From Roseomonas sp. (lineage in GTDB: Bacteria; Pseudomonadota; Alphaproteobacteria; Acetobacterales; Acetobacteraceae), in contig JAPSLO010000004.1 in assembly GCA_031180725.1 (NCBI GenBank), positions 310,001-374,000 on the forward strand: a stretch of 64,000 nucleotides of DNA. Reading direction: 5' to 3'. A program made the position numbers and the translations under genes. The notes below the pieces were generated by a model that ran no database searches, was not told the DNA's origin, and was given only the letters and a program-made list of their open reading frames with translations. Below are positions 8,702 to 16,329 of this stretch, one piece after another (within the stretch, counting starts at the first letter, position 1; each line of letters starts with the position of its first letter).

Positions 8702-9136
8702 ATGTCCACCCTTCCCGGCCGCGCCCCCGTTCTAGCCAGCCTGGCCAAGGCCGAACCCTTCGCCAGCGCCGAGGAGGCCTGGTTCTGGACCATGGCCGCC
8801 TTGATGGCCCGCCGCGATGGCGCGCGGCTTTCCGCGGCGCGCGGCAGTGTCATGCGGCCCTGCGAGCCGGACGATGTGGTGAAGTGCCTCGACCGGCTGT
8901 ACCGCCAGCGGCGGATCGAGCTGAGCCATGCCCGCGTCATGCGCATCTGGGGCGAACGCGGCACCGCCCCTAACCCCCGCTTTCCCAATGAGCGCGGCGA
9001 CCTGCGGTTGTGGCGCGAGGCGATGGAGCGGCTGGATTTCCCGCTGCGCCAGAAGGGAATCGTCGCCGGCTCGGCACGTGGCATGTCATTGCCGGACAGC
9101 GCGGAGATCATCCCCTTTCCGGGTGGCCGGGCGTGA
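8702..9136 (+). CDS. Hypothetical phage protein, first gene of forward operon
   Basis: A 144-residue soluble protein, not assigned to a function. It has an acidic-aromatic N-terminal part (AEEAWFWTMAALMARRDGARL) and a basic middle (VVKCLDRLYRQRRIELSHARVMRIWGERG) that looks helical and could bind nucleic acid; the tail is PFPGGRA. It is the first gene after the SOS box and overlaps the next gene by four bases (GTGA). Position before the portal gene would fit a regulator or small packaging protein, but this is inference. No clear ribosome site precedes the ATG. Confidence 0.7.
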   Translation: MSTLPGRAPVLASLAKAEPFASAEEAWFWTMAALMARRDGARLSAARGSVMRPCEPDDVVKCLDRLYRQRRIELSHARVMRIWGERGTAPNPRFPNERGDLRLWREAMERLDFPLRQKGIVAGSARGMSLPDSAEIIPFPGGRA

Positions 9137-9591
9137 CTCGCCCCTCGCATCGCCGCGCCGAAGCCGGCCAAACCATCTGGCTGGCCTTCGGCGGAGAGGC
9201 AGACCAGCCCTGGCTGCGCCTGCTGCGCCGGGGCTTCCGGCATTGCTTCGCCGCGATTCGGGACGAGGCCGGCTGGACCGTGCTGGAGCCGCTCTCCGGC
9301 CGGCTTCTGGTGGCCCGCCTGCCGGTGCCGGCGGAATTCGACCTGCCCGGCTTCTATCGCCGCGCCGGCCTGGCCGTGCTCGGGCCCTTCGAGGCCACGG
9401 CGCCGCACGCCCGCTGGCTGCCGCCGCTCTCCCCTTTCACCTGTGTCGGCCTGTGCCGTGCGCTGCTGGGCCCGGAAGCGCCTTTCGCGCTGACGCCCTT
9501 CGGGCTGTACCGCGCACTTGGCGGCGAGGTGGCGGGCGAGGCGCGCGAATCTAGGAAAAAAAACCTTGACTGCGGGTTCTGGCCCGTCTAG
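9133..9591 (+). CDS. Hypothetical phage protein
   Basis: A 152-residue protein of unknown function starting at a GTG that overlaps the previous stop. It contains WLAFGGEADQPWLRLLRRGF, HCFAAIRDEAGWTVLEPLSGRL and a Cys-containing segment PFTCVGLCRALLGP, followed by LTPFGLYRAL. The block reads like a compact alpha/beta fold with no signal peptide or membrane span. Translational coupling to the preceding gene supports reality. The frame's last codons run into the promoter at 9566-9594. Confidence 0.7.
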   Translation: MTRPSHRRAEAGQTIWLAFGGEADQPWLRLLRRGFRHCFAAIRDEAGWTVLEPLSGRLLVARLPVPAEFDLPGFYRRAGLAVLGPFEATAPHARWLPPLSPFTCVGLCRALLGPEAPFALTPFGLYRALGGEVAGEARESRKKNLDCGFWPV

Positions 9592-9594
9592 AAC
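9566..9594 (+). promoter_or_regulatory. Strong promoter ahead of the structural genes
   Basis: TTGACT (9566-9571), a 17-base spacer and TAGAAC (9589-9594). The region just upstream is A-rich (nine A between 9555 and 9563), resembling an UP element. The start would be near 9602, only about 55 bases ahead of a terminator. Confidence 0.7.
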
Positions 9595-9655
9595 TCTTCT
9601 CGCCACGGGGCGAATTGCGCCCCGGGGCATCCTCCTCCCGGTCTCCCTAAACTCG

Positions 9656-9693
9656 AAGGCCCGCCTGGCTCTGCCCGGCGGGCCTTTTCTTTT
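9656..9693 (+). terminator. Rho-independent terminator
   Basis: AAGGCCCGCC (9656-9665) pairs perfectly with GGCGGGCCTT (9677-9686) around an 11-base loop and is followed by TTCTTTT. It lies between the promoter at 9566 and the structural genes at 9740, so readthrough or antitermination would be needed to express them from that promoter. Confidence 0.85.
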
Positions 9694-9739
9694 GGGTGCT
9701 GGGGCGGGGCCCTTTCACCCGAAGGCGAAGGATCTGCGC

Positions 9740-9988
9740 ATGGGCGGCCTGTTTTCCGCGCCGAAGCCGGTGGTCATCCCGGCGACTCCCGAACCGGTGC
9801 AGCAGGCTGCCGTCACCCAGACGGCGGCGCAGACGGAGGCGGCGGCCGAGGATGCGGAGCGCCAGGCGCGCCTGCGCGCCGTGGAACGCGCACGCCGCGG
9901 GCTTTCCGGCACCATCGCGACCAGCGCGCGCGGCGTGCTGGCCGCCCTGCCCGATGGGCTGAGCCGCAAGACGCTGCTGGGCGAGTGA
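9740..9988 (+). CDS. Small phage protein preceding portal
   Basis: An 82-residue Ala/Arg-rich protein beginning MGGLFSAPKPVVIP, followed by a long predicted helix (QTAAQTEAAAEDAERQARLRAVERARRG) and a SGTIATSARG motif. Its helix and the SGTI-type segment resemble the later gene at 15820-16260, which has the same Gln/Ala-rich helix followed by AGTIASARARLAAGG; the two may be related. Small proteins of this form sit before the head-tail connector in podovirus-like prophages. The stop overlaps the portal start (GTGA). Function unknown. Confidence 0.75.
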   Translation: MGGLFSAPKPVVIPATPEPVQQAAVTQTAAQTEAAAEDAERQARLRAVERARRGLSGTIATSARGVLAALPDGLSRKTLLGE

Positions 9989-11418
9989 GCATCATGGGAC
10001 CCGAGGAGATCCTGGCGCGGCACGCCCGCGCGCTGGAACGCCGCCGCTCGCTGGAGAGCACCTGGCAGGCCTGCTACGACCATGCCCTGCCCGCACGGGG
10101 CGGTGCGCCGTTGTTCGATGCGACGGCGGCCGATGCGACCGAACAGCTCGCCGCCTCGCTGCTGGCGGAGTTGGCGCCGCCGTGGTCGCGCTGGTTCTCG
10201 CTGGCCCCCGCGCGCAGCGCGCCGGAGGACGCCGCGCCCGCCATCGCGGCGACGCTGGCCGAAGCTGCGGAGACACTCCAAGGCCATCTGGATCGCTCCA
10301 ACTTCGCGCTGGAGCTGCATCAGGCCTTCCTGGACCTGGTGGTGGCCGGCACCGGAGTGATCGCCGTCGAGGAAGCGCCGCCTGGCGAGGCTTCCGCGCT
10401 GCGCTTCCGCGCCGTGCCGCTGCGCGAGGCGGTGCTGGAAGAAGGCGCCTCCGGCCGGCTGGATACGGTCTTCCGCAGCCTGCGCCTGACCTGGGACGAG
10501 ATCGCAGCGCGCTGGCCGCACGCGACCCTGCCGAAGCGCCGTCGCGCCGAGGAAGTGGCAGAGAAGCTGCGCGTGGTGGAGGCCTGCTGGCCCGATCCGC
10601 GCGCCGGCCACCGCTTCGCCGCGGTGCTGGAAGTGGAGGGGGGTGGACCGGTGTTGCTGGCCGGCGGCGCCTTCGCCGAAAGCCCGATCATCGCCTTCCG
10701 CTGGCTGAAGCTGCCCGGCGAGACCTATGGCCGCGGCCCGGTAGCGAAGGCCCTGCCGGACATCCGCACCGCCAACAAGGTGGTAGAGCTGATCCTGAAG
10801 AACGCTTCCATCGCCGCGACGGGCATCTGGCAGGCGGAGGATGACGGCGTGCTGAACCCGGCGACGATCCGCCTGGTGCCGGGCGCGATCATCCCGAAGG
10901 CGGCCGGCTCCTCCGGCCTCACGCCGCTGGCGGCGCCCGGCAACTTCGACGTGTCGCAGATCGTGCTGCAGGACCTGCGCACGCGCATCCGCGGCGCGCT
11001 GCTGGCTGACCGCATCGAGCAGGCGCAGAAGGCGCCGATGACGGCGACGGAGGTGCTGGAGCGCGCGGCCTCCTCCGCCCGCCTGCTGGGTGCCACCTAT
11101 GGCCGCCTGCAGGCCGAGCTTCTGACTCCGCTGATCGCGCGCTGCCTGGCCGTGCTGCGGCGGCGCGGCGAGATCCCGTCGCTGCTGCTCGACGGGCGCG
11201 AGGTGCGGCTGGTCTATGCCTCGCCGCTGGCGCGTGTGCAGGCGCGCGCCGATGCGGCGGACACGCTGTTGTTCCTGCAGGCGGCCGATGCGCTCGGCGC
11301 CGAGGGCAAGGGCATGATCGATGCCGGCGCGGCCGCGCGCTGGCTGGCCCGCACATTGGGGGCGCCGCCGGAGATCCTGCGGATGCCTTCCGCCACCCCA
11401 TCCACCAGCCAGGAGTGA
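9985..11418 (+). CDS. Phage portal / head-tail connector protein
   Basis: A 477-residue protein of the T7 gp8-like head-tail connector family (T7 gp8 is about 536 residues). It forms the dodecameric DNA gate at the capsid vertex. Visible features are the N-terminal helical region (LARHARALERRRSLESTWQ), the stem-like segment RWLKLPGETYGRGPVAKALPDIRTANKVVELILKN with the conserved YGRGP motif, and the C-terminal ATEVLERAASSARLLGATYGRLQAELLTPLI. A GTG start at 9985 overlaps the previous gene; ATG at 9994 is an alternative. Confidence 0.9.
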   Translation: MSIMGPEEILARHARALERRRSLESTWQACYDHALPARGGAPLFDATAADATEQLAASLLAELAPPWSRWFSLAPARSAPEDAAPAIAATLAEAAETLQGHLDRSNFALELHQAFLDLVVAGTGVIAVEEAPPGEASALRFRAVPLREAVLEEGASGRLDTVFRSLRLTWDEIAARWPHATLPKRRRAEEVAEKLRVVEACWPDPRAGHRFAAVLEVEGGGPVLLAGGAFAESPIIAFRWLKLPGETYGRGPVAKALPDIRTANKVVELILKNASIAATGIWQAEDDGVLNPATIRLVPGAIIPKAAGSSGLTPLAAPGNFDVSQIVLQDLRTRIRGALLADRIEQAQKAPMTATEVLERAASSARLLGATYGRLQAELLTPLIARCLAVLRRRGEIPSLLLDGREVRLVYASPLARVQARADAADTLLFLQAADALGAEGKGMIDAGAAARWLARTLGAPPEILRMPSATPSTSQE

Positions 11419-11426
11419 CCCACGGC

Positions 11427-12161
11427 ATGGCCGAGGATCTTCTCGATGTCCCGCCCGCGCAGGGCAAGGCGGCCGTGAACGGCCTGCCCATCCCGGACAA
11501 GTTCCGGGACCCGACGAGCGGCGAGCTGCGCGTGGAGGCGCTGCTGAAATCCTACCTGGAGCTGGAGCGCGCGATGTCCCGCCGCATGGGCCCGCCCGCC
11601 GAGGACGCCGCGCCCGAGGAGATTGCGTGCTGGCGCCGCAGCCTTGGCGTTCCGGAGACGCCGGATGCCTATGAAATCACGCCGCGGCACGAGCTCTGCG
11701 GCCCGGATCCGGAGGTGAATGCGCGGCTGCACGAGGCCGGCTTCACCTGCCGTCAGGCGCAGCTTGTCTATGACCTGGCGGCGGAGCGCCTGCTGCCGCT
11801 GATTGCCGAGGCGGCGGCCGAGTTCGAGGCCGGCAAGCAGCGCGAGAAGCTGCATGCGGAATTCGGTGGCGAGGAGCGCTTCCGCCGCCTGGCGCCGCAG
11901 ATTGCCGCCTGGGGCCGCGCCAACCTGCCGGAAGCGGTGTTCGTCGCGCTCTCCACCACGGCGGAAGGCGTGGTGGCGATGCACCGGATGATGCAGGCGA
12001 AGGAGCCGCCGCTGTCGCGCGATGCCGCGGCCGAGGCGGTGCCGGACGAGGCGGAGCTGCGCAAGATGATGCGCGACCCGCGCTACTGGCGCACGCGCGA
12101 GCCCGACTTCGTGAAGCGCGTTACCGACGGCTTCCGCCGCCTGGTGGGCGAGACCGGCTGA
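11427..12161 (+). CDS. Capsid assembly scaffolding protein
   Basis: A 244-residue acidic, helix-rich protein between portal and capsid, the place of T7 gp9 scaffold. It has a central EVNARLHEAGFTCRQAQLVYDLAAERLLPLI block, a KQREKLHAEFGGEERFRRLAPQIAAWG helix and a basic C-terminal tail (RYWRTREPDFVKRVTDGFRR), the latter typical for scaffold-coat contact. AGGAG at 11411-11415 precedes the ATG at 11427; a GTG at 11415 is in frame but has no ribosome site. Assignment rests mainly on position and composition. Confidence 0.8.
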   Translation: MAEDLLDVPPAQGKAAVNGLPIPDKFRDPTSGELRVEALLKSYLELERAMSRRMGPPAEDAAPEEIACWRRSLGVPETPDAYEITPRHELCGPDPEVNARLHEAGFTCRQAQLVYDLAAERLLPLIAEAAAEFEAGKQREKLHAEFGGEERFRRLAPQIAAWGRANLPEAVFVALSTTAEGVVAMHRMMQAKEPPLSRDAAAEAVPDEAELRKMMRDPRYWRTREPDFVKRVTDGFRRLVGETG

Positions 12162-12423
12162 CGCTTCCCGGCGCCTCCCGCCCCCCCTTCCCCGGTCGAG
12201 GCGCCGGGCGCCACCGCGCGGCTTTTCGCCTGCGCGGCGGCCTGGTGGGGCGGGCCGGTCCGAGCTGCTGGCTCCTGGCCCGCCCTGCCATCTCTTCTCT
12301 ACCGCTTCCGTCCGCATCCAACCCGCGACGCCGGGCGTGCGGGCGCGCGCCATGCCGCCTGCCCCGCATGGGTCAACAGGCACAGGGCGCATCCCGTTCA
12401 CTGCATGCACAGGAGAGGGCCAG
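12162..12423 (+). other. 262-base structured leader before the capsid gene
   Basis: No credible gene. Two large perfect stems are present: CCCGGCGCCTC (12167-12177) with GAGGCGCCGGG (12198-12208), and GGGCGGGCC (12248-12256) with GGCCCGCCC (12277-12285). Neither is followed by a T run, so they are more likely mRNA-processing or stability structures than terminators. Confidence 0.6.
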
Positions 12424-13263
12424 ATGCCCGACAGCACCCAGATCGACGCCGTCTTCACCAAGCAGTTCCAGGCGGAGGTGAAGGAAGCCTATCAGCGCCA
12501 GGGCTCCAAGCTGCGCCAGGCCGTGCGCAGCAAGACCGGCGTGCGTGGCACCAGCACCTTCTTCCCGAAGGTCGGCAAGGGCACGGCCGCGGCGAAGACC
12601 CGCAACGGCACCGTGCCGGTGATGAACCTGGAATACGCGCAGGTGGAGTGCATTCTGCAGGACTACTATGCCGGCGACTGGGTGGACCGGCTGGACGAGC
12701 TGAAGAGCGATATCGACGAGCGCAGCGTCATCGCCAATGCCGGCGCCTATGCGCTGGGCCGCAAGACGGATGAGCTGATCATCGCCGCCCTCGACACCGG
12801 CACGCGCGAGGCGCTGGGCACCGCACCGGGCACCACCGACACAGATGGGCTGACCAAGGCGAAGGTGCTGCTGGCCTTCGAGATGCTCGGTGCCGCCGAT
12901 GTGCCGGATGACGGCAACCGCTTCGCCGTGGTCGGCTGGAAGCAGTGGAGCCAGCTTCTGGAGATCGAGGAGTTCGCCTCCTCGCAGTTCGTCGGCCAGG
13001 ACGAGCTGCCCTGGCGCGGCATGCAGGCCAAGCGCTGGCTAGGCGCGTTGTGGATGCCGCATTCCGGCCTGACCAAGTCTGGCGCGCTGCGCTACTGCTA
13101 CTTCTTCCACAAGACCGCGATCGGTCATGCCGCTGCGGCGGAAGTGCAGACCGACGTCACCTGGCACGGCGACCGCGCCGCGCATTTTATCGCCAACATG
13201 ATGAGCCAGGGCGCTGTGCTGGTGGATGACAGCGGCGTCGTGCGGATGCGCGCGGCGGAATAG
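12424..13263 (+). CDS. Major capsid protein
   Basis: A 279-residue phage coat protein (HK97-fold expected, T7 gp10-position). It starts MPDSTQIDAVFTKQFQAEVKEAYQRQGSKL, followed by RQAVRSKTGVRGTSTFFPKVGKG, resembling podovirus-type capsid proteins. The ATG at 12424 has an excellent AGGAGAGG site. A separate long leader, a terminator directly after the gene and its own strong ribosome site fit high expression. The stop codon region is part of a 26-base tandem duplication. Confidence 0.88.
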   Translation: MPDSTQIDAVFTKQFQAEVKEAYQRQGSKLRQAVRSKTGVRGTSTFFPKVGKGTAAAKTRNGTVPVMNLEYAQVECILQDYYAGDWVDRLDELKSDIDERSVIANAGAYALGRKTDELIIAALDTGTREALGTAPGTTDTDGLTKAKVLLAFEMLGAADVPDDGNRFAVVGWKQWSQLLEIEEFASSQFVGQDELPWRGMQAKRWLGALWMPHSGLTKSGALRYCYFFHKTAIGHAAAAEVQTDVTWHGDRAAHFIANMMSQGAVLVDDSGVVRMRAAE

Positions 13264-13292
13264 GCCTGCGGATGCGCGCGGCGGATTAGACG
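13241..13292 (+). repeat. 26-base tandem duplication across the capsid stop codon
   Basis: The 19 bases at 13241-13259 recur identically at 13267-13285. Copy 1 encodes the last residues of the capsid protein and its stop; copy 2 is downstream and non-coding. It appears to be a recent slippage or duplication event. Confidence 0.85.
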
Positions 13293-13308
13293 GCCGCACT
13301 GCCTGCTC

Positions 13309-13344
13309 GCCCTCCCTCGCGCTGCGGGGGAGGGCTTTCTGTCT
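13309..13344 (+). terminator. Terminator after the major capsid gene
   Basis: GCCCTCCC (13309-13316) and GGGAGGGC (13328-13335) form a perfect 8-bp stem followed by TTTCTGTCT. Position matches the T-phi terminator that follows gene 10 in T7. Confidence 0.75.
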
Positions 13345-13371
13345 CACCCTTGCCCAGCGGAAGACGTGACC

Positions 13372-13941
13372 ATGTCCCTCACTGCCCTGGCGCTCTGCTC
13401 GCGCGCCCTGCTGCGCCTTGGCGCTCAGCCGATCGCCTCGCTGACAGAGGGCACGGCCGAGGCGGAGGTCGCCGCCAATCTCTATCCGGGCACGCGCGAC
13501 GCGTTGCTCTCCGCCTATCCCTGGAGCTTCGCCACCGGGCAGAGCGAGCTGCCGCGCCTGGCTGCGGTGCCGGTGGCGGATTACGCGCGTGCCTTCCAGC
13601 TTCCCGCCGGGTTCCTGCGCGCGCTCTCGGCGGGCACGCCGGGGCGTGGCCGTGGCATTCCGTACCGCATCAACGAGGGCTGCCTGCATGCCGATGCCGA
13701 TGCGGTGACGCTGACCTACATCTTTCGCGCCGATGAGAGCACCTTCCCGCCCTTCTTCGCCGCCTGCCTGGTCGCGCGCCTGGCTGCCGAGTTCTGCCTG
13801 CCGCTGACCGAGAGCACGAGTCGGGCCGAGGTGCTGTTCCGCCTGGCCGAGCAGGAATTCCGCCAGGCCCGCCAGATCGACAGCCAGCAGGACACGCCCC
13901 GCGTGATTGAGGGCTTCCCACTCGTGGATGTGCGGGGCTGA
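13372..13941 (+). CDS. Tail tubular protein A (gp11-like)
   Basis: A 189-residue head-tail adaptor of the T7 gp11 type (about 196 residues in T7), forming the ring between portal and tail nozzle. Typical family pattern: an N-terminal ALALCSRALLRLGAQPIASLTEGT, then EAEVAANLYPGTRDALLSAYPWSFA with the conserved YPWSFA motif, and a C-terminal helix RAEVLFRLAEQEFRQARQIDSQQ. ATG at 13372 was preferred to the GTG six bases earlier. The next gene follows three bases after the stop. Confidence 0.88.
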   Translation: MSLTALALCSRALLRLGAQPIASLTEGTAEAEVAANLYPGTRDALLSAYPWSFATGQSELPRLAAVPVADYARAFQLPAGFLRALSAGTPGRGRGIPYRINEGCLHADADAVTLTYIFRADESTFPPFFAACLVARLAAEFCLPLTESTSRAEVLFRLAEQEFRQARQIDSQQDTPRVIEGFPLVDVRG

Positions 13942-13944
13942 GAC

Positions 13945-15819
13945 ATGGCCGGACGCAGGACCAAGACCAGCTTCGCCGCTGGCGAGCTGGCACCCGAGCT
14001 CTTTGGCCGCGGTGACCTGCGCGCCTTCTCCAATGGCGCGCGGCGGCTGCGCAACGTGGTGATCCAGCCGACCGGCGGCGTCGCCCGCCGGCCCGGGCTG
14101 CGTCACCTGGCAGACTTGCCCGGCGCGGCGCGGTTGGTCGCCTTCGAGTTCAACACCGAGCAGACCTATCTGGTGGTGCTGACGGCCGGTCAGATGCTGG
14201 TCTTCAAGGACGATGTGCAGGTGGCCGCGCTGGCCGCTGGCTGGACCGCGCAGATGCTGCCGCAGATGGCCTGGACCCAGAATGCGGACACGCTGCTGCT
14301 GTTTCACCCGGAGATGCTGCCGAAGCGCATTACCCGCAGCAGCCACACCGCCTGGACCATCGCCGATTTCGCCTTCACGCGGGAACCGATGCACGCCTTC
14401 GCGCCCGGCACCACGCTGCAGCCCTCCGCGACCAGCGGCAGCATCAGCCTGGTGGCAAATGCCGACATCTTCACGGCACAGCATGTTGGCGCGCGGATTG
14501 CCATCAAGGGCCGCCGCGCCACCATTACGGCCGTGGATGGCCCGCGCAATGCCACTGCCACCACCATCGACACGCTGGTGGACAGCGCCGCGACGACGGA
14601 GTGGGAGGAAGCGGTATTCAGCGCCGCGCGCGGCTGGCCGGTCTGCGGCTGCTTCCACCAGGCGCGCCTGGTGCTGGGCGGCTCGCGCGACCTGCCGAAC
14701 CGGTTGTGGCTGTCCCGCACTGGCGATCTGACCGATTTCGACACTGGCATCGGGCTGGATGACGAGGCGATCGACTTCGCACTGATGTCGGACCAGGTGA
14801 ACGCCATCCGCGGCGTCTTCTCCGGCCGGCACCTGCAGGTCTTTACCTCGGGTGCGGAATGGATGGTCAGCGGCGATCCACTGACGCCTTCCTCCATCCA
14901 GCTCAGCCGCCAGACACGCATCGGCAGCCCGGTGGACCGCATGGTGCCGCCGGTGGATGTGGATGGCTCCACCGTCTTCGTCGCCCGCGCCGGAAAATCG
15001 GTGTACGAATTCGCCTATACAGATGTTAGCGACGCCTATCAGGCAAATGACCTGGCGATCATTGCGCGGCACCTGGTCGGCAACCCCGTCTCCATGGCCT
15101 ACGACCAGACGCAGCGCCTGCTGCACATGGTGATGGCCGATGGCAGCATCGGCACGCTGACGCTGTATCGCGCCGAGCAGGTGATCGCCTGGACTCGGCA
15201 GGAAACGCAGGGCCGCTTCACCGCGGTGGGCGAAACCGACGGACGGGTCTATGCCGTGGTGCAGCGCAACGGCACGCACCGGCTGGAACGCTTTGACGCC
15301 ACGCTGAACCTGGACGGAGCGCTGAGCGGCACCGCGACGGCGCCGCGGGACGAATGGACGGGCCTCGGACATCTGGAAGGCCAGGCGGTGGGCGTGCTGG
15401 CCGATGGCGCGCCGGCCGGCACCGCACAGGTTGCCGCCGGACGCATCGTGCTGGACGCCCCGGCCACGGATGTGCAGGTCGGCCTGGCCTACACCCACCT
15501 GATCGAACCGCTGCCGCCCCAGCTTGATGGCAGTACCGGGACGGGCGCGGCGCCGCTGCGCCTGGTCTCCGTCACCTTCCGCTTGCTGGAGACCCCCGCG
15601 CTTTCCGTGGACATCGGCCGCGGCGTGCAGCCCGTGCCGTTCCGCCGGCTGGACACGGCGCTGCTGGATGCCGCGCCCCCCGCCTTCACCGGCGATGTCT
15701 CCCTGCGCGCGCTGGGCTGGCGCCGCGATGCGATGGCGCCGCTCTGGTGCATCGAGGGCGACGCGCCCCTGCCGCTCACGCTGCTTTCCGTGACCACCGA
15801 GATGAGGATGACCAGCTAG
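13945..15819 (+). CDS. Tail tubular protein B (gp12-like nozzle)
   Basis: A 624-residue beta-rich tail nozzle protein, somewhat shorter than T7 gp12 (about 790). The N-terminus KTSFAAGELAPELFGRGDL and NGARRLRNVVIQPTGGVARRPG is the widely conserved signature of this family, followed by repeated beta-propeller-like segments such as GRHLQVFTSGAEWMVSG. No signal peptide or membrane segment. It is followed directly by the next start at 15820. Confidence 0.87.
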   Translation: MAGRRTKTSFAAGELAPELFGRGDLRAFSNGARRLRNVVIQPTGGVARRPGLRHLADLPGAARLVAFEFNTEQTYLVVLTAGQMLVFKDDVQVAALAAGWTAQMLPQMAWTQNADTLLLFHPEMLPKRITRSSHTAWTIADFAFTREPMHAFAPGTTLQPSATSGSISLVANADIFTAQHVGARIAIKGRRATITAVDGPRNATATTIDTLVDSAATTEWEEAVFSAARGWPVCGCFHQARLVLGGSRDLPNRLWLSRTGDLTDFDTGIGLDDEAIDFALMSDQVNAIRGVFSGRHLQVFTSGAEWMVSGDPLTPSSIQLSRQTRIGSPVDRMVPPVDVDGSTVFVARAGKSVYEFAYTDVSDAYQANDLAIIARHLVGNPVSMAYDQTQRLLHMVMADGSIGTLTLYRAEQVIAWTRQETQGRFTAVGETDGRVYAVVQRNGTHRLERFDATLNLDGALSGTATAPRDEWTGLGHLEGQAVGVLADGAPAGTAQVAAGRIVLDAPATDVQVGLAYTHLIEPLPPQLDGSTGTGAAPLRLVSVTFRLLETPALSVDIGRGVQPVPFRRLDTALLDAAPPAFTGDVSLRALGWRRDAMAPLWCIEGDAPLPLTLLSVTTEMRMTS

Positions 15820-16260
15820 ATGGCCCAGATCGCTCCCATCGCGACGCTGATCGGCGCCGGAACCTCTCTCTACGCCGCCGCGCAACAAGCACAGTCCCAG
15901 TCCGCGCAGATCCGCCAGCAGGTGGCGAATGCGCAGGCGCAGAGCCAGGCGCAGGCGCAACAGGTGGCCGCGCAGCAGGCAGCCGATGAACGCGCGCGGC
16001 AGTCCCGGCTGGCAGGCACCATCGCCTCGGCCCGCGCCAGGCTGGCGGCCGGCGGCGTCACGCCGGATGAAGGCTCGGCCGCCGCGCTCACCGCCGGTCT
16101 GGAAAGTGAGGCCGCGGCCGCCAAGGCGGATTCCGATGCTGTCTTCGCCGCGCGGCTGGCGGCCGGCCGGCGCAGCCTGCTGAACAGCGACGGTTCGCTC
16201 ACCACCTGGCTGCGCGCGGGCAACAGCTTCGGCAACGCGCTGCGCAGCCTGCTGGAATAG
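15820..16260 (+). CDS. Small Ala/Gln-rich virion-associated protein (unknown)
   Basis: A 146-residue protein with a hydrophobic N-terminus (IAPIATLIGAGTSLYAAA), a long Gln/Ala helix with repeated QSQAQAQQVAAQQA, and a C-terminal half with SRLAGTIASARARLAAGGVTPDEGSAAALTAGLE. In podoviruses the internal virion proteins sit here, and the shape (short hydrophobic head plus long helix) would fit a small internal or ejection protein. It is far smaller than T7 gp14-16, and no homolog of gp15 or gp16 follows. Function is inferred from position only. Confidence 0.75.
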   Translation: MAQIAPIATLIGAGTSLYAAAQQAQSQSAQIRQQVANAQAQSQAQAQQVAAQQAADERARQSRLAGTIASARARLAAGGVTPDEGSAAALTAGLESEAAAAKADSDAVFAARLAAGRRSLLNSDGSLTTWLRAGNSFGNALRSLLE

Positions 16261-16329
16261 GCGCGGCCGCGCATCCGTTCCTGGGGCACCGCCCCTTCCC
16301 GACACCCTGATCCCAGGAGTTCGTGCCCC

